Shown here one piece after another: positions 8,637 to 17,152 of a DNA stretch of 64,000 nt. The position numbers and the translations under genes are program-made. Below the pieces are notes generated by a model. The model was given only the letters and a program-made list of their open reading frames with translations, had not been told where the DNA came from and did not search any database. The DNA is taken from positions 372,001-436,000 of the forward strand of contig NZ_JAQZSJ010000002.1 in assembly GCF_029360585.1 (NCBI RefSeq), written 5' to 3'. Position 1 is the stretch's first letter, and each line of letters opens with the position of its first letter. This DNA comes from Cohnella caldifontis (GTDB lineage Bacteria > Bacillota > Bacilli > Paenibacillales > Paenibacillaceae).

Positions 8637-9338
8637 CTACATCCGCTTCACCATGTCGCTCACGATGGCGAAGGAGCGGTTGGCGGCTTCCACGGTGAAC
8701 TCCGCGAAATTGACGTGGGCCGAGCCGTCGGCCTTGTCGGACATGGAACGGATGATCACGTGGGGGATGCCGTTCATGTGGCACACTTGGGCGACGGACG
8801 CGCCCTCCATCTCCGTGCAGGTCCCCTGCATTTCCTCGTGGAGCTTTCGAACCGTTTCCCGGTCGGCGATGAATTGGTCGCCGGACAACACTTTCCCGAT
8901 CCGGCAGCGGCCGGGGAATACGCGCTCGCCGGCTTGTTCGGCGAGCCGGATCAACTCCGGGTCGGACGGAAACTCCGATACCTCCTGGTAGGGGATCACT
9001 CCGCGGGCGAAGCCGAGCGGCGTCACGTCCATGTCGTGCTGAACGCAGCTGCGGGAGACGACGATATCGCCGATTTCGAGCTGCGGATCCAGCGCGCCCG
9101 CCACCCCGGTGAACAAGACGGCATCCACGCCGAACCGGTCGATCAAGAGCTGCGTGCATACCGCCGCGTTGACTTTCCCGACGCCCGATTTGCAGGACAC
9201 GACGCGGCGTCCGTGCAGACGGCCGGTATGGAAAGCGATGCCGGCGTGCCGCTCTTCGGCGGTATCCTGCTGCTCTTGGAGGAGCAGGTCGATCTCTTCC
9301 TTCATCGCTCCGATGATTCCGATGGTTCCGATCCGCAA
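8637..9338 (-). CDS. mtnN: 5'-methylthioadenosine/S-adenosylhomocysteine nucleosidase
   Basis: Cytoplasmic hydrolase of 233 residues that cleaves MTA and SAH to adenine and the thioribose derivative, for methionine salvage and methyl-cycle upkeep. It begins IGIIGAMKEEIDLLL, the family signature with a catalytic Glu near residue 15. FTGVAGALDP, CTEMEGASVAQV (purine/ribose site) and IRSMSDKADGSA (catalytic Asp) follow in order. It lies alone between acuC (convergent) and ccpA and may be read with ccpA. Confidence 0.95.
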   Translation of the reverse strand: MRIGTIGIIGAMKEEIDLLLQEQQDTAEERHAGIAFHTGRLHGRRVVSCKSGVGKVNAAVCTQLLIDRFGVDAVLFTGVAGALDPQLEIGDIVVSRSCVQHDMDVTPLGFARGVIPYQEVSEFPSDPELIRLAEQAGERVFPGRCRIGKVLSGDQFIADRETVRKLHEEMQGTCTEMEGASVAQVCHMNGIPHVIIRSMSDKADGSAHVNFAEFTVEAANRSFAIVSDMVKRM

Positions 9339-9375
9339 GAGGAGCTCACCCTTTCCGATTCCTATCCATGAAGAT

Positions 9376-9409
9376 GCCCCGCCGAGGGAAACGCGATCCC
9401 TCGCGGGGC
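9376..9409 (-). terminator. Hairpin between ccpA and mtnN (weak terminator or attenuator)
   Basis: GCCCCG(C)CGAGGGA and TCCCTCGCGGGGC make a strong stem with one bulged base. Neither strand has a proper T run after it, so it may only pause or partly stop ccpA transcription before mtnN. Confidence 0.4.
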
Positions 9410-9429
9410 TGTCGATTGTGATGCGGGAT

Positions 9430-10443
9430 TTACCGGCCTTTCGGAGCCGCGACGGATTGGCGCAAGATCAACTCATGGGGCAGCGTGACCTTCGCGTTGT
9501 CCACCGATTCCTTCTTCATGAGCTTCGTCAGAAGCCGCATGGAGACGGCGCCGATGTCGTACATCGGCTGCGCGACCGTCGACAGCATCGGACGCACCAT
9601 CGAAGCCATGCGGCTGTTGTCGACGCCGATGACGGACACGTCGCCCGGCACCGCCAGCCCGGCGTCCTGCAAGCAATGGATCGCGCCGATCGCCATTTCG
9701 TCGGTCGCCGCGAAAATCGCCGTCGGCCGTTCGGACAGCTTCAGGAAGTACTCGGTCGCTTCGATGCCCGATTCATAACGGTAGTTGCCGACCCGGACGT
9801 AATCTTCGCGGTATGGCAAGCCGGCCTTCTCAAGGGCGCGCTTGTAGCCTTGGAAGCGGGCGTAGCCGTTCGCCGGGTCCTGCAGCGTTCCGCTGATCAT
9901 GGCGATGGAGCGATGGCCTTCCTGGATCAGCTTGTTCACGGCGTCGAACGCAGCCCCTTCGTGGTCGATGTCCACGGAAGGCATGCTCCCCTTCTCGTCC
10001 GTCGTCGCGCAGAGGACGATCGGGACGTTCGACGTATTGAACGCTTGGAGGTGCTCGTCCGTCACGACGCCGCCCATGAACAGCAGGCCGTCGACTTGTT
10101 TCTCGAGCAGCGTGTTCACCACGCGGATTTCCTTGTCTTTGCGTTTGTCGGCGTTGCTGAGGATGATATTATAATGGTACATGTTGGCGATATCTTCGAT
10201 TCCGCGGGCGACCTCGGCGACAATCGCGTTGGCGATGTCCGGAATGACGACGCCGACCGTCGTCGTCTTCTTGCTTGCGAGTCCGCGCGCGACCGCGTTC
10301 GGCCGATAGCCGAGCCGCTCGATCGCTTCGTACACTTTTTTGCGGGTTTGGGGTTTCACGTTCGGATTATGATTGACGACACGGGAAACCGTGGCCATCG
10401 ACACCCCGGCTTCGCGAGCCACGTCGTAAATGGTTACTGTCAC
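9430..10443 (-). CDS. ccpA: Catabolite control protein A, LacI-family regulator
   Basis: Global carbon regulator of 337 residues. It binds cre operators together with Ser-phosphorylated HPr. The N-terminal helix-turn-helix [20 protein letters not shown] and the hinge region [18 protein letters not shown] are almost identical to Bacillus CcpA, and the core continues with [11 protein letters not shown] and [15 protein letters not shown] chose GTG at 10443 because GGAG lies 9 nt upstream and the protein then begins MTVTIYDV, as in other CcpA proteins; an ATG at 10464 would add 7 residues without a ribosome site. Its targets probably include the cre-like site upstream of acsA in this same window. 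Confidence 0.96.
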   Translation of the reverse strand: MTVTIYDVAREAGVSMATVSRVVNHNPNVKPQTRKKVYEAIERLGYRPNAVARGLASKKTTTVGVVIPDIANAIVAEVARGIEDIANMYHYNIILSNADKRKDKEIRVVNTLLEKQVDGLLFMGGVVTDEHLQAFNTSNVPIVLCATTDEKGSMPSVDIDHEGAAFDAVNKLIQEGHRSIAMISGTLQDPANGYARFQGYKRALEKAGLPYREDYVRVGNYRYESGIEATEYFLKLSERPTAIFAATDEMAIGAIHCLQDAGLAVPGDVSVIGVDNSRMASMVRPMLSTVAQPMYDIGAVSMRLLTKLMKKESVDNAKVTLPHELILRQSVAAPKGR

Positions 10444-10511
10444 GTTTGTTCGCTCCAATGTCATGACGGGAACAAGAGAACAGGCTTGTCCGATCATGGA
10501 TATTTAAGGTA

Positions 10512-10540
10512 ATGATACGATAAAACGAGCGTTTTCGCAA
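10512..10540 (-). promoter_or_regulatory. Promoter of ccpA
   Basis: Minus strand TTGCGA (plus-strand 10535-10540), 17-bp spacer, TATCAT (10512-10517). The predicted start near 10505 leaves a leader of about 60 nt before GTG 10443. Confidence 0.6.
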
Positions 10541-10576
10541 CGTCGGCGCGGCGCCAAACGGGCGTTTCCCCTATTT

Positions 10577-10933
10577 TCACGCCTCTTTGGGATTTCCCAG
10601 CTTCTCCGCGAAAAATGCATAGGTCAGGTTCCAATGCGAATCGTTCCAAACCGGTTTGCCGCCTTGGACCAAGATGGCCTGCGGCGATTTATGCTGCACG
10701 CCGAGTTCCTCCGCGATCGCGTTGCTGACCGGACGGTCCTCGATGACGTGCACGATCGTGAAATCGACATTCGGCTGGACGGAATCCTTCACGTACTGAA
10801 CCAAATCCTCGTGCGCTCCCGCGCTGATCGGGCAGCTCGTGCTGTGCTTGAATACCAGTAAGGGACGGTCCGACGATTTGCGGAGCGCCTCCTTCCATTG
10901 TTCCAGGCTGGTCAGTTGGTTCATCTCGGCCAT
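10577..10933 (-). CDS. ytxJ: Bacillithiol-system redox protein YtxJ
   Basis: Small thioredoxin-fold protein of 118 residues (monothiol bacilliredoxin-like). It carries FKHSTSCPISAGAHEDL, in which the TCPIS-type motif holds the reactive cysteine, followed by QHKSPQAILV with the usual cis-proline segment. The family is proposed to act on bacillithiolated proteins. ATG 10933 is chosen because AGGAGG is 9 nt upstream; the GTG three codons earlier overlaps the ribosome site. Its position next to ccpA matches Bacillus gene order. Confidence 0.88.
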   Translation of the reverse strand: MAEMNQLTSLEQWKEALRKSSDRPLLVFKHSTSCPISAGAHEDLVQYVKDSVQPNVDFTIVHVIEDRPVSNAIAEELGVQHKSPQAILVQGGKPVWNDSHWNLTYAFFAEKLGNPKEA

Positions 10934-10943
10934 GATGGGCACC

Positions 10944-11287
10944 CTCCTTTGAAAATGCTTCGTTAATTTTCATGTTATCAGAAATCGCCTTCTCCCGCAA
11001 AACGAAGGGTTTGAAAGCCGGCCTCATCCGTATCGCGGGATAGGCTTATTCGGTTCGCGAGGGGATCCGCTCCGGGAATTCCAAGCGGTTTCTTTCAAAA
11101 TCGGATACACGGGAAAATCGGGCAACGGCGGATTTTCCGCTGAAAAAAAGGAGAGATGTACGGGAAAGTCGGACATCGAGGGTATATCCGTGTCATTCAT
11201 GGGGTGATGTACGGAAAAGTCGTCTAACGCCGAAATCGGCAACCCGTATGTCCGAGCGCCGATTTCAGTCGAAGTATGTACGAACGT
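10944..11287. repeat. Intergenic stretch with a three-copy 51-bp periodic repeat
   Basis: No confident gene. Similar blocks GATACACGGGAAAATCGGGC (11104), GATGTACGGGAAAGTCGGAC (11155) and GATGTACGGAAAAGTCGTC (11206) recur exactly 51 bp apart. Read on the minus strand they lie in an open frame (11024-11242, 72 residues) as a 17-residue period with a recurring DFPVH/DFPVY core. No good start site was found, so this may be a non-coding extragenic repeat rather than a peptide gene. Confidence 0.6.
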
Positions 11288-11704
11288 TCAAGAAGATATG
11301 TAAGGGGAACTCAGCTGCGCCAACCGGCCTTGGATTTCCGACTTCCAGCCTTCGTCCTTCAAGGAGGACGCGATCAGCCACAGATCCAGGAGCTCGTTCG
11401 TCCTCTCTTCCGCGGCCCGGGCAATGTCGACGGCATGCAAGTCGTCGCTCCCGTTCTCCAGCGCCGACGAAAGCACGCCCGCCAGCTCGTTGACCTGGTC
11501 GAACGGGATGATCCGCGGCACCGGATGCGAACCGAGGCGCCCGATTAGCCTTCCGATGTCCGACTTCACGCCGGCGTGCACTTCGCTGCTTCCGCAGCGG
11601 TTGCAGCAAAATACAGGCACCCTCGTGATGCTGACCTGCCTGGCATAGATGACGGTGCGAAGGCGAAGTTTTTGCAGGTCCCCGCATTGGCATCGTTTAT
11701 TCAA
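11288..11704 (-). CDS. Small zinc-ribbon-like hypothetical protein
   Basis: Unrecognised protein of 138 residues. The N-terminal third holds RCQCGD and VFCCNRCGSSEV, a four-cysteine (CxC...CxxC) arrangement typical of a zinc ribbon. The rest is predicted helical with no known motif. TTG 11704 is the likely start because AGAAGGAGA lies 8 nt upstream; a longer open frame upstream overlaps the VanZ-like gene. It sits 55 bp downstream of that gene on the same strand and may be co-transcribed. Confidence 0.65.
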   Translation of the reverse strand: MNKRCQCGDLQKLRLRTVIYARQVSITRVPVFCCNRCGSSEVHAGVKSDIGRLIGRLGSHPVPRIIPFDQVNELAGVLSSALENGSDDLHAVDIARAAEERTNELLDLWLIASSLKDEGWKSEIQGRLAQLSSPYISS

Positions 11705-11759
11705 GGGGGTATCTCTCCTTCTGAAAGCACTCATCCCTGTATATTCGCCGATGCCCGAT

Positions 11760-12224
11760 CTAATTCCTGCTCTTCCGTGAACTGTAATATCTGGCACGCT
11801 TGCCTCTAAACCGCCAGTGCCATACAAACAGCACCAGGCAGGCTGCCGCGGCTCCGATTCCGTCATGAAGCAGATCCATGACATCGGGGGAACGATTGGG
11901 CACGTACGATTGATGCCATTCGTCCGTGACGCCGTACAGCACGCAGATCAGCACGTTCAACAGACCGCCCGTCCATGACCAAAAACGGGAACCTTGACCG
12001 TATGCCACCGTCAGCGCCAAGCCGAAATAAGCGACATAGTGCATCGGGTTGAAGGATTGCAAACCCGGGAACAGCCGCCTGAAAAACGGCAGCCAAGTGT
12101 CCAATTGCCCTCCGCTGCGGGCTGACAGGGCGAAGATCGCCCCCATCCAAATCAAAGCCGGCGCCCAGCGCCATAGTCGGCGTCCGCCGGCCCGGCCACG
12201 CATACCTTCCGAAGGAATCGGCAA
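11760..12224 (-). CDS. VanZ-like membrane protein
   Basis: Membrane protein of 154 residues with about four hydrophobic segments. It shows the VanZ-like features IFALSARSG after the first segment, NPMHYVAYFGLAL, and YGVTDEWHQSYVPNR followed by DLLHDGIGA. Family members of this size are mostly uncharacterised; VanZ itself gives low-level teicoplanin resistance. TTG 12224 has AAGGAG 10 nt upstream. Upstream in-frame ATG codons lack a ribosome site, and ATG 12203 is another possibility. Confidence 0.8.
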   Translation of the reverse strand: MPIPSEGMRGRAGGRRLWRWAPALIWMGAIFALSARSGGQLDTWLPFFRRLFPGLQSFNPMHYVAYFGLALTVAYGQGSRFWSWTGGLLNVLICVLYGVTDEWHQSYVPNRSPDVMDLLHDGIGAAAACLVLFVWHWRFRGKRARYYSSRKSRN

Positions 12225-12343
12225 CGAATTTCCACTCCTTAAGCAGGCGAAGGCTTCCGGCTGAGACGTCATACGGAAGCGCTCCGACACGAATTCTGGT
12301 AGAATGAGACTCGGAATCCATCACAGACGGAGGCGATGAAGTC

Positions 12344-12871
12344 ATGAACGCAACGAAAAAAGTCGTTTGCTTCGTAGACGACGAATTCGAAGATCTCGAA
12401 TTGTGGTATCCCGTCTACCGGGTACGCGAGGAAGGCGCCGAGGTGCTGCTCGCCGGCCCGGAACGCGGGCGCAAATATATCGGAAAATACGGGGTTCCCG
12501 CGGTGGCCGATTTGTCGTACGACGATTTGGCGGCGCTGGATTGCGACGGCTTGCTGATCGTCGGCGGATGGGCGCCGGACAAAATCCGCCGCGACCGGCG
12601 CGTGCTCGATTTCGTTCGCCGGGTCGACCAAGCCGGCAAGCCGATCGGCCAAATTTGCCACGCGGGCTGGGTGCTCATTTCGGCGAAAATCGCCGCGGGC
12701 CGCACGGTCACTTCCACGCCGGGCATCCGGGACGATTGGGAAAACGCGGGCGCGACGTGGCTCGACGAGCCGGTCGTCATAGACCGCAACTGGATTTCCG
12801 CGCGGCGGCCGCCCGATCTGCCCCCTTACGCCAAAGCGTTCTGCGACAAGCTGTACGGCCGCTTGTCCTGA
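12344..12871 (+). CDS. DJ-1/PfpI family protein (glyoxalase/chaperone/protease-like)
   Basis: Cytoplasmic protein of 175 residues with the class I glutamine amidotransferase-like fold. The nucleophile elbow is QICHAGWVLISA, with Cys followed by His at about residues 105-106, and an early acidic residue is seen in CFVDDEFEDLE. Family members act as deglycase/glyoxalase III or as stress proteins. GGAGGCGATGAAGTC is just upstream, and a TGGTAGAAT extended -10 box lies at about 12296-12304. It is divergent from the VanZ-like gene. Confidence 0.88.
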   Translation: MNATKKVVCFVDDEFEDLELWYPVYRVREEGAEVLLAGPERGRKYIGKYGVPAVADLSYDDLAALDCDGLLIVGGWAPDKIRRDRRVLDFVRRVDQAGKPIGQICHAGWVLISAKIAAGRTVTSTPGIRDDWENAGATWLDEPVVIDRNWISARRPPDLPPYAKAFCDKLYGRLS

Positions 12872-12930
12872 TCCCGTGCCGGCCCGATATCTCCTTTCGG
12901 GCTACGGGCCTTGGGCCTTGGGCCTCGCCT

Positions 12931-14685
12931 TCAAGCCCGAGGCTGCACCTGCCAGTTCCGCGACTCGGTCTCGGCATGGAAAGCCTCCAACACCCCGCGG
13001 ACTTCGGCAGCCGTCCGGCAGGCCAGCACCTGTTGCACCAGAGCGCGGCAGTCCGCCGCGCGAGTGCGGAGCAGGCATTCCTTGACCGGCAGGATCGCTT
13101 GGGCGGACAAGCTGAGCACCGTGATGCCCAGTCCCAGCAGCAGGGGCAGCGCGCGGACGTCTCCCGCCAGCTCCCCGCATACGCTGACGGAGATGCCCCG
13201 CCGATTGGCGGCTTCCGCGGCTTGGGCCAGCATCCGGATGACCGCCGGGTGGAACGGCTCATACAAATGCCCGATGTTCTCGTTCATCCGGTCGACCGCC
13301 AGGGTGAACTGGACCAGGTCGTTCGTGCCGATGCTGAAGAACGAAACTTCCTCCGCCAGCAGATCCGCCACGGCCACGGCCGCGGGCACTTCGATCATGA
13401 TGCCCGTCGGCACGTCGGCCCGGTAGGCGATACCTTCCGCCGCCAGCTCCCGCTTCGCTTCTTCCAATACCCCGTTCGCTTCCCTCACTTCCTCGACCGA
13501 CGCGATGAGCGGATACATGATCTGCACGTCGCCATACGCCGCCGCGCGGAGAATCGCCCGCAGCTGGATTTTAAACAGGTCTTTGCGGTGCAGGCTGAAC
13601 CGGATCGCCCGGTAGCCCAAGAACGGGTTGTCTTCCTCGGGCATTTCGTAATAATCGAGCTGCTTATCCCCGCCGATGTCGAGCGTGCGGACCACGAGCG
13701 GTTTGCCGTTCAGCCGTTCCGCCGCCGCCCGATACACTTCGAACTGCTCTTCCTCCGACGGAAAATGGCTGCGGTCCATGTACAGGAACTCCGTCCGGAA
13801 CAAGCCGACCCCTTCCGCCCCGCTTTCCAGCGAGGCTTCCAGCTCTTTGACCGAGCTGATATTGGCCCCCAGCTGCAGCGGGACCCCGTCCATGGTGACC
13901 GACGGCAGCGCCACCAGGGAGCGCAGCTGCTCCTGCTGGGCGAGATATTGCTGGCGCCGTCCGACGTAAAGCTCTACCGTCTCGGGATCCGGTTCGATGT
14001 ACAGTTGGCCGGTTCCTCCGTCCGCGATGAGCAGGTCTCCCGTCACGATCGGCGCCTCCAGCTTGCTTTCCACGCCCATGACGAGCGGGATGCCGAACGC
14101 CCGCGCCATGATGGCGGCATGGGAAGTCGGACTGCCGACCATCGTGACGATGCCGAGCACCAGCTCCGGCCGGAGGTGAATGAGCTGCGAAGGCGTCAGC
14201 TCGCGGACGACCAGCACGAACGGCTGCGTATCCTCCGGCAGATCGATCTCGGGGACCCCAAGCAGATGCTTGAGGAGCCGGTTGCCGACGTCTTTGATGT
14301 CGACCGCCCGTTCTTTCATGTATTCGTCGTCCAGCAGATCGAACATCGTGACGAAATGGTCGATCGCTTCCTTCACCGCCACTTCCGCGGCCTTGTACTG
14401 GCGCTGGATGATGCCCTGGATCTCGTTCATGAAAACGGGATCCTCCAGAATGGCGATGTGCGCGTCGAAAATGCTGGATTCCTGCGCGCCGACCGCTTCG
14501 TCCAGCTCGGATTTCATTTGGGCGATTTCGCTTTTGGAGCGGCGGACGCCTTCATACAGCCGGTCGAACTCCTTCGCCAAGTCGGCCACGTCGATCTTCT
14601 GGTCCGGCAATTCCCATTCCCAGTTCGGCAGCACGAACGCCTTGCCGATCGCGATGCCTGCCGATGCCCCGAGCGCCTGTATCAT
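12931..14685 (-). CDS. ptsI: PTS enzyme I (phosphoenolpyruvate-protein phosphotransferase)
   Basis: Transfers phosphate from PEP to HPr, the first step of sugar phosphotransferase uptake. The 584-residue protein has the HPr-binding helical region, the phosphorylated His in GSPTSHAAIMARA (H189), the PEP-binding RTEFLYMDR segment, and the catalytic SVCGELAGD near residue 500. Its ATG overlaps the stop of the upstream nagE-like gene by 4 bp (ATGA), with GGGAGGTGG as ribosome site, so the two are translationally coupled. No HPr gene (ptsH) is adjacent, which is unusual for ptsI. Confidence 0.95.
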   Translation of the reverse strand: MIQALGASAGIAIGKAFVLPNWEWELPDQKIDVADLAKEFDRLYEGVRRSKSEIAQMKSELDEAVGAQESSIFDAHIAILEDPVFMNEIQGIIQRQYKAAEVAVKEAIDHFVTMFDLLDDEYMKERAVDIKDVGNRLLKHLLGVPEIDLPEDTQPFVLVVRELTPSQLIHLRPELVLGIVTMVGSPTSHAAIMARAFGIPLVMGVESKLEAPIVTGDLLIADGGTGQLYIEPDPETVELYVGRRQQYLAQQEQLRSLVALPSVTMDGVPLQLGANISSVKELEASLESGAEGVGLFRTEFLYMDRSHFPSEEEQFEVYRAAAERLNGKPLVVRTLDIGGDKQLDYYEMPEEDNPFLGYRAIRFSLHRKDLFKIQLRAILRAAAYGDVQIMYPLIASVEEVREANGVLEEAKRELAAEGIAYRADVPTGIMIEVPAAVAVADLLAEEVSFFSIGTNDLVQFTLAVDRMNENIGHLYEPFHPAVIRMLAQAAEAANRRGISVSVCGELAGDVRALPLLLGLGITVLSLSAQAILPVKECLLRTRAADCRALVQQVLACRTAAEVRGVLEAFHAETESRNWQVQPRA

Positions 14686-16571
14686 GCTTCCACCTCCCGG
14701 ACGTTGTGTTCCCCGTGCTTCACGGCCACCGACATGACGGCCGCCTGCCCCTTCTTCACGTTTTTGAAGGGAGCGAACCGCCAGGAGCGGACGATATCCG
14801 GGTTCGTGATGACCATCGGCGTGGCCAGCGACTTGGCTTTCTTGCGGATTGTCGGCAGATGGAACCGGAGCAGCGGCTGCCCCGGCGTCACCTCGTCCCC
14901 TTCTTTGATCAAGGCGGTAAAGCCTTCGCCGCCGAGCAGCGAGGTATCGATTCCGACGTGGAGCAGCACTTCCAGCCCGTCATCCGTCCGCAGGCCGATC
15001 GCGTGCTTCGACGGGTGAACGTGGACGATCTTCCCTTTCACGGGGGCGACCAGTTCGCCTTTCTCGGGCAGGAAAGCGACCCCGCGTCCGACCAGGCGTC
15101 CGGCGAAGATCGGATCGTCCACTTCTTCCAGCGGAATCATCCGGCCTTGCACCGGCGAATGGAATTGCACTTGCTGAACGTCCTGCTGCAGCAGTTTTTG
15201 GATTTCTTCCCGGATCAGCTCCGAGTACGTGCCGAACACGACCTGCACGTGGCCGCCCCCGAGCTTGATGACGCCCGCCGCGCCTAGGTGCCTCATCGCC
15301 GGCACGTCGACTTTGCGGTCGTCTTCCAACGTCAGCCTCAGCCGCGTGATGCAGGCTTCCAACCGGGCGATGTTTTCCTTGCCTCCGAGCGCCTGCAGGA
15401 TCAGCGGCGCCCGATAAGGCACGTCGCCCGCCCAGTCGTCCAATCGGGACTCGTCCTCCCGCCCCGGCGTCGTCAGCTCGAACCGCCGGATGCTCCAGCG
15501 GAACAGCACGTAATACGCGAGGCCGACGACAAGCCCCAGCGGGAGGATGAGCCAGCCTTTGGTGGAGAGCGGCAGGTTAATGACGTATTCCAACGCGCCG
15601 GCGGAATAACTGAAGCCGTGGCGCACGCCGAGTTCGTAGGTCAGCCACATGATGGCGCCGGACAGCAGCGCGTGGACCAGGAACAAATACGGGGCGACGA
15701 ACAGAAACGCGAACTCGACCGGTTCCGTCACGCCCGTCAGGAAAGAGCCCAGCGCGGCGATGCGGAATTGCTTGGCGATTTTCGGCTTCAAATCTTCCCG
15801 CGCCTCATGGATGATGGCGAACGCTACCGCCGGCAGCGCGAACATCATCGTCGGGTAGAGCCCTGCCATGTACGCCCCGGCCTCCGGATCCCCCGCGAAA
15901 AACCTGGGCATGTCCCCGAAATAAATCGCGCTTCCGTCCTGGTATTGGCCGACTTGGAACCAGAACACGTGATTCAGCAAATGATGCAGCCCGAACGCCA
16001 CGAGAATCCGATGCAAAAAGCCGTAAAGGAAAATGCCGAAGCCCCCCGCCGACTGCACCAAGGTGCCAGCCGTCGCGGCGAGGTCCGCCACGCCTTTGCC
16101 CGCCCCGATCATGATCCAGGCGAACAGCAGGGAGAATCCGCTCATGAACAAGGGAACGAAACGGGAGCCGCCGAAAAATTGCAAATATTCCGGAAGCACG
16201 ATCGATTTGAAGCGGTCGTGCGCCCAGCCGGTGACGATGCCGATGACGGCGCCCGCGAACATGGAAGGCTGAACGCCTTCCGGATCGTACGTGTGGGTGA
16301 TCGCCGCGAAAATGATCATCCCGGAGAGCGCCGCGATGCCGGCCGCGGCAGTCTGGTTGGACAACCCCAGGGCAATGCCCACGGCGAAAATATGGGGCGT
16401 ATATTGGAACATCACGAGTCCCGCGGCATGCAGCAGGTCCGGTACTTGCGGCCAGCCCATCGCTTCCCACGGCAGCCTGGCGAGCATGAGAAAAATCGCC
16501 GCGGCGGGCAGCACCGTCATCGGCAGCATCATGGCCCGGCCCAGCCTTTGCAGATAGCCTAATCCGAACAT
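14682..16571 (-). CDS. nagE: PTS EIICBA transporter, N-acetylglucosamine/glucose type
   Basis: Single-chain sugar permease and phosphotransferase of 629 residues. The EIIC membrane part (about 1-380) has roughly ten hydrophobic segments and the GVTEPVEFAF loop found in the glucose/GlcNAc family. EIIB follows with the phosphorylated Cys in LEACITRLRL. EIIA at the C-terminus has FHSPVQGRMIPL and the phosphorylated His in LLHVGIDTS. The C-B-A order and the loop sequences favour GlcNAc, but glucose cannot be ruled out. ATG 16571 has GGAGGGG upstream. It is the first gene of a two-gene operon with ptsI. Confidence 0.88.
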   Translation of the reverse strand: MFGLGYLQRLGRAMMLPMTVLPAAAIFLMLARLPWEAMGWPQVPDLLHAAGLVMFQYTPHIFAVGIALGLSNQTAAAGIAALSGMIIFAAITHTYDPEGVQPSMFAGAVIGIVTGWAHDRFKSIVLPEYLQFFGGSRFVPLFMSGFSLLFAWIMIGAGKGVADLAATAGTLVQSAGGFGIFLYGFLHRILVAFGLHHLLNHVFWFQVGQYQDGSAIYFGDMPRFFAGDPEAGAYMAGLYPTMMFALPAVAFAIIHEAREDLKPKIAKQFRIAALGSFLTGVTEPVEFAFLFVAPYLFLVHALLSGAIMWLTYELGVRHGFSYSAGALEYVINLPLSTKGWLILPLGLVVGLAYYVLFRWSIRRFELTTPGREDESRLDDWAGDVPYRAPLILQALGGKENIARLEACITRLRLTLEDDRKVDVPAMRHLGAAGVIKLGGGHVQVVFGTYSELIREEIQKLLQQDVQQVQFHSPVQGRMIPLEEVDDPIFAGRLVGRGVAFLPEKGELVAPVKGKIVHVHPSKHAIGLRTDDGLEVLLHVGIDTSLLGGEGFTALIKEGDEVTPGQPLLRFHLPTIRKKAKSLATPMVITNPDIVRSWRFAPFKNVKKGQAAVMSVAVKHGEHNVREVEA

Positions 16572-16633
16572 CGGCAGCTCCCCTCCTTTTCCGGTCTCAT
16601 GCGGTGCTTGGGCAACCTGCGCCCATCTCAAGC

Positions 16634-16656
16634 AAAAAGCCGGGCGAGCGCCCGGC
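16634..16656 (-). terminator. Terminator after the CoA-binding protein gene
   Basis: GCCGGGCG-CT-CGCCCGGC followed by TTTTT on the minus strand; compact and GC-rich. Confidence 0.85.
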
Positions 16657-16670
16657 CGCTTGCGAGAGGA

Positions 16671-17099
16671 TCAGCCTCTGCCCTGCGGCAGCAAAATCGA
16701 GTCTTCGACCTTGATGCAGCGGTCCATGATGACGGTCATGCCGGCTTGGCGGGCAATATCGGCGGCTTCTTCGTTCACGATGCCGAGCTGGAGCCACAGC
16801 GTCTTCGCCCCGACGGCCGCCGCTTCGCCGGCGATCGGCGGCGTATGCTCCGGGCGCCGGAACACGTTGACGATGTCGATCGGCACCGGCACGTCCTTGA
16901 GGGAGGGATACGCCTTCTCTCCCAGGATCGTATCCGCGTTCGGGTTCACCGGGATGATTTTGTAGCCCTTCGCCTGCATGGCGGCGGACACCATGTGCGA
17001 GGTTTTGGAAGGATCGTCGGACAGCCCGACGACCGCGATCGTTCCGGCTTCCTGCAAAATGCGCTTGATTTCGTCCCTGGACGGGTTTTCGAATGCCAT
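16671..17099 (-). CDS. CoA-binding domain protein (Rossmann fold)
   Basis: Cytoplasmic protein of 142 residues of the YccU-like CoA-binding family. IAVVGLSDDPSKTSH near residue 22 is the nucleotide-binding loop, and DIVNVFRRPEHTPP and KTLWLQLGIVNEEA are conserved family blocks. The molecular role is unknown. ATG 17099 has AAGGAGG 8 nt upstream. It lies 53 bp downstream of aroA in the same direction and ends at a strong terminator, so both are probably one operon. Confidence 0.85.
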   Translation of the reverse strand: MAFENPSRDEIKRILQEAGTIAVVGLSDDPSKTSHMVSAAMQAKGYKIIPVNPNADTILGEKAYPSLKDVPVPIDIVNVFRRPEHTPPIAGEAAAVGAKTLWLQLGIVNEEAADIARQAGMTVIMDRCIKVEDSILLPQGRG

Positions 17100-17152
17100 G
17101 CTCGAGTCCTCCTTTAACTCGGGAGTTTGACGGGGTCTAATTGTTCCCGGCT

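Noticed and set aside
10518..10545. cre site in the ccpA promoter (GCGAAAACGCTCG)
   Set aside because: Only the first half fits the consensus; the right half mismatches at three fixed positions.
12367..15018. 883-residue plus-strand open frame
   Set aside because: It is antisense to ptsI and nagE, whose minus-strand products carry complete enzyme motifs. High GC keeps the opposite frame free of stops; no motif or ribosome site supports it.
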